64,000 nt of DNA from Malaya genurostris (Eukaryota; Arthropoda; Insecta; Diptera; Culicidae), in the NCBI RefSeq assembly GCF_030247185.1, contig NC_080570.1:150134641-150198640 (forward strand), given 5' to 3'. Positions 57,882 to 64,000 of this stretch are shown piece by piece (within the stretch, counting starts at the first letter, position 1; each line of letters begins with the position of its first letter). The notes beneath the pieces were generated by a model. That model was given only the letters and a program-made list of their open reading frames with translations, was not told the origin of the DNA and made no database searches. A program made the translations under genes and the position numbers.

Positions 57882-58322
57882 TACACTCTAAAAAATTTTG
57901 AATTTTACAGTTGACTTAATCCCTCATACGATGCAATTCATAAAGACCTAATTTATCAAACGACGGAAAGTTTTATTTGTAATGACTTAATGTTAGATGA
58001 GCTTGAATTTTACTGGTTTCGACTGTAATTGGCGTTCTGCTAGCAGGTTCGACTGTATAAATTTAAATGCACCTTTTACCAGCCAAGCAGATGAATGCTT
58101 CTGTGGTTCAGTCGATTAACAGACGTACTTGCGATCCAACGATTCTCGATTCAAGTCGGGGTGGCTGCTATCACTATTCTTTTTTTTATTTCAATGAACT
58201 TCATATCATGGAGTCTTAGACACAATATTAAATGTTCTTCGACGTAAATTTGTGTGAACTGCGACGCTCCATTTATGTGCATCTAATAAGATGTAAAATC
58301 ACAGGGTTTTTTTTAAGTGTGT
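57882..58322 (+). mobile_element. MITE-like element with tRNA-like core
   Basis: The ends TTACACTCTAAAAAATTTTG and (reverse complement) TACACACTTAAAAAAAACCC are imperfect inverted repeats, each followed by a TTTTAC segment. Inside, 58096-58165 resembles a tRNA: an A-box-like TGTGGTTCAGTCGATTAAC (58102-58120) and a B-box-like CGATTCAAGTCGG (58147-58159) at normal spacing. Either a SINE landed in a MITE or the family is a chimera. A right-end-only copy lies at 15.96-16.04 kb. It is not a functional tRNA gene: no complete acceptor stem is seen. Confidence 0.6.
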
Positions 58323-58439
58323 ACAATATCAAATGAAAAAAAGTCCGAACTTTGATGCCCGAAGTCGAGTCGAAGATCCATAAGTTGAAGTGTAGTTTTG
58401 CAAAAATTTAGAATAATATACAATAATATAGTCAAAAAC

Positions 58440-58650
58440 AAAGTATGAGAAAACCGCGTTGCTTTAAAAATTCATGTGATAAAAACGCATTACTTCGGAA
58501 ATGCACGTAAAAAATCACGTAGCTTTCAAAATCCCTGTAAAACTGTTGTCTCCGGGTAAGTTTTGGTAAATTAAAAATTAATAACTCTGGCACCGGAAGT
58601 CGGATCCGGATGAAACTTCTTAACAGCACTTTATGGAAACTGGACTAGTA
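58440..58650. repeat. Fragments of the ACGCGG repeat and one R1 module
   Basis: 58445-58545 has ACCGCGTTGCTTTAAAAATT and GCATTACTTCGGAAATGCAC motifs. 58560-58650 has AACTCTGGCACCGGAAGTCG and GGATCCGGATGAAACTTC, one R1 module. Confidence 0.55.
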
Positions 58651-58854
58651 ATTGCTGAGAAACGTGCATACAGACACAAAGAACCATACCTCTCACATAC
58701 TCTAAGGTCACTCGCAAGCTTTGGAACTGAATTCTGCACTCGTACTTCTCTGACACAATATTCAAAATACACTGGAATCTTGAAAACAACATTTTCATTG
58801 CGGTTTGGCGCCATTTCAAAAAGTATTCAGAAAATAGCGTTAATGCTGTTTAAC

Positions 58855-58945
58855 GGTTCAAATGCAGCCGTTTAAGTTTGCACTGAGCAGTTCAATTTGC
58901 ACTGCTCGGCATTGACGAGTCGAAGACGAAACGTAAAAAATTAGC
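58855..58945 (-). repeat. Right arm of the ACGTTTCGTC foldback MITE
   Basis: GAGCAGTTCAATTTGCACTG then GACGAGTCGAAGACGAAACG and TAAAAAA match the inverted end of the 20.18 kb element. Confidence 0.65.
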
Positions 58946-59070
58946 GAACGTTTTCAAGCAATTGTTGAAATCAATGAATTGGCGGCAGAAGTCCCAATTG
59001 CGGTGTGTTTTTTTTTGTTCGCAACATTGAATAAACATTGAATTTGCCAAATTTTTTATTTATTTTTACA

Positions 59071-59109
59071 CCCAACGTTTCGACGCTGTAGTATGCGTCT
59101 TCTTCAGGG
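59071..59109 (-). other. Hammerhead-like core motif
   Basis: The minus strand reads CCCTGAAGAAGACGC, an 8-nt loop, GCGTCGAAACGTTGGG. CTGAAGA (fits the CUGANGA core), a 5-bp GACGC/GCGTC stem and GAAAC occur in hammerhead order. A downstream cleavage trinucleotide in a paired context was not established. The motif resembles that of the foldback elements at 25.6, 29.9 and 43.1 kb. Confidence 0.45.
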
Positions 59110-59129
59110 AAGAGCAAACTGATCACCGA

Positions 59130-59350
59130 TCCTTGTCAAAGAAAAAAAATTTTTTTTGTCGGTTTGAAAAACATCTGTTATACCGAAGACTTCCGGTGCT
59201 ATTCGACTCAGTTCGTCGAGATCGTATAATGTCCCTGTGGGTGTGTCCATGCAAAAAATAGAGTCATTTGATTTTCTCGATAATGGCTGAATCGATTTTC
59301 ATTAGCTTCGATTCAAATGAAAAGTATAAAGATCTGATCGATCTTTCAAG
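59130..59350 (-). repeat. R1 fragment, minus orientation
   Basis: TATTCGACTCAGTTCGTCGA, GATAATGGCTGAATCGATTT and TTCGATTCAAATGAAAAG are the reverse-orientation R1 end block and one module. Terminal repeats are absent. Confidence 0.6.
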
Positions 59351-60699
59351 CGAAATTTTTAGAAAATGACATAAAAATACAATTACAATACATTGTTCTA
59401 GATTTCTGCCTAACGTCTTTTATTTTGCTTTAGAAAAAAAAACATTCCAGTAATTCGGTTTCCGACATCGATTAGATTTTCCGAACCAACAACTGAACTC
59501 ATCCGCGAGAAAATTGATTTCACCGGTGCGATGTCACGCTTCAAACTTTATTAAGTAAGAGCGCACAGCTAACGAAAACAAAATAAAAAAACGAAACGAA
59601 AAACGTCGAGTGGACAGACCAGCAGCTGATGCAGCCAGTCAGTCAGTTAGTTTCCCCCGGTAAGAAAACTGCTAGTAGGTCATCATGTGCCCACCTCGAG
59701 AAACACACACACACGTAGAAGGAATTACCGGGCTACCGACAGAGAGCGAATCAAGTTGAGTGAAAAGTTCGCCACCGTTTCGCCATCGGCAGTCATTTTG
59801 CTTGGTTGGTGGTAAAGTTTTCCTAATGAGAAAATTGAATTTCCTCCTTTACGACGGAGGTTACGATGTTCCGTCGTACATACCGATAAACATAAACAGG
59901 CACTCGCACGTAAACACACGTCCATGTGCCGTACAGGCTATGGGGTTGCAATGCAGGACATCCGGAACACACATGAATGATGAACTGATCAAAGAGTGGT
60001 TTGAGGGGGTGGGGGGCAGGTTGGAAAAGTTACTGGGAAACTTCTTGATTGAGCATTGTGCAGAAAACGGGGTGGCAATAGAACCAACTTCTGGCCATTG
60101 CGAATAACAAAGTAGGCGATTTTCCGATGGAAAGAAAATAATATAATGCACTGACGGAGGTCTAATTAGAGATCAGTGGGACTCAACCGGCTTGTCAACA
60201 AAAGTTGCAGTGCTTTGCCGTTTTGTTTGATACTATTTATAGAATTATCATTACTGGAAAGTTACGAATACATAAGTTGATTTGAGAATTGATAGGAAGA
60301 CAACTTTTATCGAATTAAAAAAAAACCTAGCTGATTTATGATTTTATCCGTTACTTGACACTTTTCGCTTGAGAAAACTGAAACTGACCCAGAGCAGTTT
60401 CATCAAACAAACAAACAATTTTCACGAAACTGTGTCGGTTTCGCACTTAGCAACGGGTGTTTGAGCAAACCTGTATAAACCGATTTTCAGTTCAATAACG
60501 TTGAAACTAGGTTCGAAACTGGCTTCAAACAAACGGTTTGACAGCAGTTCGAACTGGAAACTGGGTTAGATTTAGCATCAAGCGAAAACGACATTAATTT
60601 CAACTGTAAGTTTTTAAGTTATCAAAATGGCTCCAATTTTTGTAATATAAAGTCAAATTTTATATAATACATATATACCGGCAAAATGGCCTTCAGGAA
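59351..60699. other. Unique DNA without recognised gene
   Basis: Balanced composition from about 59480 to 60130 with a short (CA)n at 59704-59715. The 115-codon frame 59760-60107 and its minus-strand counterpart have no domain. From 60130 to 60700 the composition returns to AT-rich. Confidence 0.35.
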
Positions 60700-61177
60700 C
60701 ATACAACAGGTCCAAAAATCAAATACAACGTCTACGTGTAGAATCCAGATCTCGAATGCAATTCCAGAATTCAATTCTAGAATTCAGGCCCCGGTACAGA
60801 TTATATTTTAAAGATCCAAGTTCCGAATCCAGTACCAAAATTCAGATCCTGGTCCATAAGCATGGTGTATAAACCAGGTAAAATCAGATCTAGAACTCAG
60901 GTCTAGAACTCCTATGCAGGTGCTAAATTCAGTTTCATGCTCCAGGTCCGGAATCTAGTACCGAAATTCAGGTGTAGAATCCAGGCCAGGATTTAGGCTC
61001 AGTGTCTAGACTCAGAACTTAATTACAGAATCCATGTCTAGAATCCAAATCTGGAATTCAGGTACAGAATCCATGTCTAGAATTCTGGTCCGAGTCCAGA
61101 ATCCAATTCCAAAACCCTTGTCCAGATTCCAGTGCCTAAATTCAGACCGGGAATCCATGTGGAAAATTAATCTTCAG

Positions 61178-61389
61178 CTAAATCAGGAGCTCCGGTTCAA
61201 AACTCATGTATGAAATGCAGATCTTCATTTCAGGTGTAGAATCCATTTCTAGATTTCAGCTCCAGATGCCTGTTCATGAACCTAGATGATTGAACAGGCA
61301 TCTGGAGCTGAAATCTAGAAATGGATTCTACACCTGAAATGAAGATCTGCATTTCATACATGAGTTTTGAACCGGAGCTCCTGATTTAG
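61178..61389. repeat. Perfect 99-bp inverted repeat (hairpin)
   Basis: 61178-61276 (CTAAATCAGGAGCTCCGG... to ...GATGCCTGTTCA) is the exact reverse complement of 61291-61389, around a 14-nt loop. No mismatch was found in 99 positions, although the surrounding minisatellite units are strongly diverged. Confidence 0.9.
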
Positions 61390-63269
61390 TTCAGGTCTAG
61401 GTCAAAATAGGCCCAGAATATAGGTTCAGAACTCAAGTTCAGGATCTAAGTGTAGAACTTAGGTTCAGATGAAGAATTCTGATCAAAAATCTTGGTTCTT
61501 AATCCCACTTTAGGCCAAAATCATGTACCTGGTGTAAATCCAGAATCCGGATCCAGGGCTCAAATACAGAATCCAGAACAGAATTCCAAGTCCCGAAACC
61601 ATATCTAGAATTCAGGTCCAGGAGCAGAACCCAGCTCCAGAATCTGGTTTCAAAATCAAGGTCTTTGTCCAAAATCAAGGTTTAAAATTTGGGTCCAGTG
61701 TCTCCAATACAGAGTCTAAGCCTTTTATTCAGGTTTAGGGTTCAGAATCCTAATTAAAAATTCAGGTTCATAACTCAGGTCTAGACCAAAAGCAGTGTCC
61801 AGGTCCAAAATCTAGAATCTGAACTCAAGTTCATAGTACAAGTCCAGATTTCTGGTCTAGAATAGAATTCAGTTTCAGTATTCAAGTCTAGAATCTAGAT
61901 TAAGGTGCAGAATGCAGTTCCAAAATCCAAGTTCAGAACCCAACATTTAATAGGTCCAGAATCTATGTTCAAAATCAGCATTCAGAATACAGGTTTTGAA
62001 CTCAAGTACAGAATCCAAGTGTGGAATCCTGGTCTGTAATTTAGGTGTAAAATCCACATCAAAATTTCATATGTAGAGTTCTGTTCAAATATCCAGGTCT
62101 TGGCCAATATGAAGGTTCTGGTCCAGAATTTAGATCCAGAACTGAAGTGTAGAATCCTAGAATGTCTAGAATTCATGTCCACAATTCAAGTCTCAAATTG
62201 TTGTTCAGAATTCATGTTTAAAATTCAGGTTCGAAAAACCCGTTCCTGTTCCGAAATTAAAGTCCAGAATTCTGTTAAGAATTTAAGTGCATAATCCATA
62301 TCCAGATCCAAATTCTAGTGTCATAATTTAGATCTAGGTCCAGAATCCAACTCCGAAATCTTGTCCAGTTGGATCCAGTACCGGAATTCAGATTCAGAAC
62401 TTATGTACAAAATATAAGTCGTAAACGCAGGTATAAAATTCAAGTGTAGAATCCAAGTCTTTATTTCGGCACCAGATGCAGAATCCAGTTCCAAAATTCA
62501 GTTCAATCTATGTAGATAAAAGTCAAGGTCCAAAATCAGGTTACAAATTTTAAGTGCAGAATTCAGTTCCAAAACTCAGATCCTTTCAAATGTACTACTG
62601 AAAATCTGGCCCAGGTCAACAATTCATGTGTTGACTCTATGACTGGATGAAGAATTTAAGGTCTAGGCCAAAATCTTCCAGTTCCAAATATCCTGGTTCA
62701 GATGCAGAATCCATATTCAAAATGCAGATTGGGGTCCTGATTTAGGCTCAAAATCCTGGATCTGGATTCTGCACTTGAATTCTTGAACTTGAACCATAAT
62801 TCTGGACCTTGATTTCTGTCAAGGATTCAGTGTATCTGAATTTTGATACTATATTCTAAACCTGGAATGTAAAACTGGATTCTGGACCTAAATGGTAAAC
62901 TTGAAATCTGGACCTGAATTCTAGAGATGGATTCTGGACTTCAGTTTTGTATCTGGATTCCGGACCAGAACCTTGGCCAAGACCTGGATATTTGAACACG
63001 ATTCTGTATCAGGAATTGAAAGTTGGACTTGGATTTTACACCTAAATTACTGACCAGGATTTCAGACTTGGATTCTGTACTTATGCTCTGAACCTGAATT
63101 CGGGACCCTAGATCTGAAGCTTAGTTTTGAACATATATTCTGGACATAAATTTCAGAATTTTGGTACTCTAGGATTCCAGGTCCAGAAACCAAGTGTTGA
63201 GTTCCGGTCCAGGAGCAGAGTCCAGTACCAAAATCCAAGACCCCAATTTTGATACCAGATTCTGAGTCT

Positions 63270-63401
63270 GGACCCAGAGATCAAATACTGAGTCCACGTA
63301 GAGGATTTCAGGTCCAGGAGCAGAGTCCAATACCTGAACTCTAGACTTGGTTTCGGGACCTGAAATCCTCTACCTGGACTCAATATTTGAGCTCTGGGTC
63401 C
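63270..63401. repeat. 46-bp imperfect inverted repeat
   Basis: 63270-63315 (GGACCCAGAGATCAAATACT ... TTTCAGGTCC) pairs with 63356-63401 with about three mismatches across a 40-nt loop, inside the minisatellite next to an orientation switch. Confidence 0.8.
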
Positions 63402-64000
63402 GGATTCTGGATCGGGATTATTAACCTAGATCCTAGATCGGGATTATTAACCAAGATTTGGGATCAAAATTCTGCATCTGAATTCTGAATTCTACACTTA
63501 GATTCTGAGTCTGTCTTCTTGAACTTTATTTTGATCTAGACTGGAACAACCAACCTGGATATTTGGACAGGAGATACAACCTGGAATTGGATTCAACACC
63601 TTAACCATAGATTTGCTTTTTAGACTTGGATTCTGTTCCTGTGTACTGAACCTAACTTCCTAGACCTGAAGCCTGTGTTTGAACATGGTTTCTGGACTTG
63701 TATTTTGGTACTGGGTTTTGGAACTGGACCAGAACTCTAGACTGTAATTTTGTACCTGAATTCTAGTACTGGAGTATGGAGTTCAGATCCAGTATCTGGG
63801 TCGTCCAGGTCCAGGCCTAGAATTCAGTTCTTCCAGAATCTTGGACGAAGTTCCTGAATTCTGATCTACGACTGTTTTTTGGTTATATTTTTTTTTGTAT
63901 AAGTCCTTTAACGACTGGTTGTGGATTGCTGTATTGTACCGAGTTTATTGTTTATTATTGAGTTTATTTATGATATTATTGTTAGAGAAGACATTTTTTA

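Larger units (their letters stand above)
60700..63850. repeat. Degenerate minisatellite of CCAGAATTCAGGTC-type units, with orientation switch
   Basis: From about 60.70 to 62.75 kb the plus strand is a run of variants of AGAATCCAGGTCTAGAATTC. From about 62.75 kb the reverse complement (GGATTCTGGACCTGAATTCTG) takes over, apart from a short patch (63160-63330) back in the first orientation. Units are about 12-16 bp and highly diverged. Open frames are incidental. Confidence 0.85.

Noticed and set aside
58096..58170. Functional tRNA gene
   Set aside because: A and B boxes are present but no complete cloverleaf or acceptor stem was found; it lies within a repetitive element.

Overview
The window looks like non-coding chromosomal DNA from a mosquito, most likely a culicine. 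The evidence is the mix of repeats: DD37E-type Tc1/mariner transposases with an MDDETYV / PDLASCHY / RPIE signature, mariner remnants, CR1/Jockey/LOA-like LINE pieces, Helitron ends, tRNA-derived SINE pieces, and a high-copy repeat with GCCTTTCTCATAT-type inverted ends. The species call is inference. I found no convincing host protein-coding exon, rRNA or functional tRNA. Most open frames are decayed transposon proteins or chance frames.

Layout. 0-6 kb: a mariner fragment, then a Helitron-like element (1594-4467) carrying a CR1-like LINE tail, then the 5' end of an opposite-strand Helitron with tandem subterminal repeats. 7-11 kb: mariner pseudogenes and a long palindrome (8672-10733) into which a gag-only LINE-type element jumped, leaving an 11-bp target duplication. 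12-18 kb: Tc1/mariner and mariner remnants, two opposed DD37E pseudogenes flanking a LINE fragment, and a unique GC-richer island. 18-19.7 kb: a second such island. 20-26.5 kb: a T-rich strand-asymmetric satellite-like tract with internal duplication and embedded foldback elements. 26.5-32.9 kb: unassigned DNA, a foldback element, a LINE RNase H/3' UTR piece and a 5' gag piece. 33-35.4 kb: a near-complete DD37E transposon (three in-frame stops) nested in a modular mosquito repeat called R1 here. 35.4-38 kb: unique island. 38-42.3 kb: R1 copies and microsatellites. 42.5-46.5 kb: gag-only copies, one full length and nested in a foldback element with a 13-bp duplication. 46.5-48.4 kb: unique island. 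48.7-54.1 kb: a Jockey-like LINE split by an R1 variant, and more R1 copies. 54.2-59.4 kb: tandem arrays, a SINE, a Mutator-like MITE with 9-bp duplications, and a MITE with a tRNA-like core. 60.7-63.85 kb: a degenerate minisatellite whose orientation flips, with a perfect 99-bp-arm hairpin.

How it fits together: the window is a stack of nested insertions, and several give direct evidence of relative age and mechanism. The points most worth following are the apparent gag-only (ORF1-only) non-LTR family, the R1 family with two covarying versions of its terminal inverted repeat, and foldback elements that share a CCTGAA...GAAACGTYGG motif resembling a hammerhead-ribozyme core.
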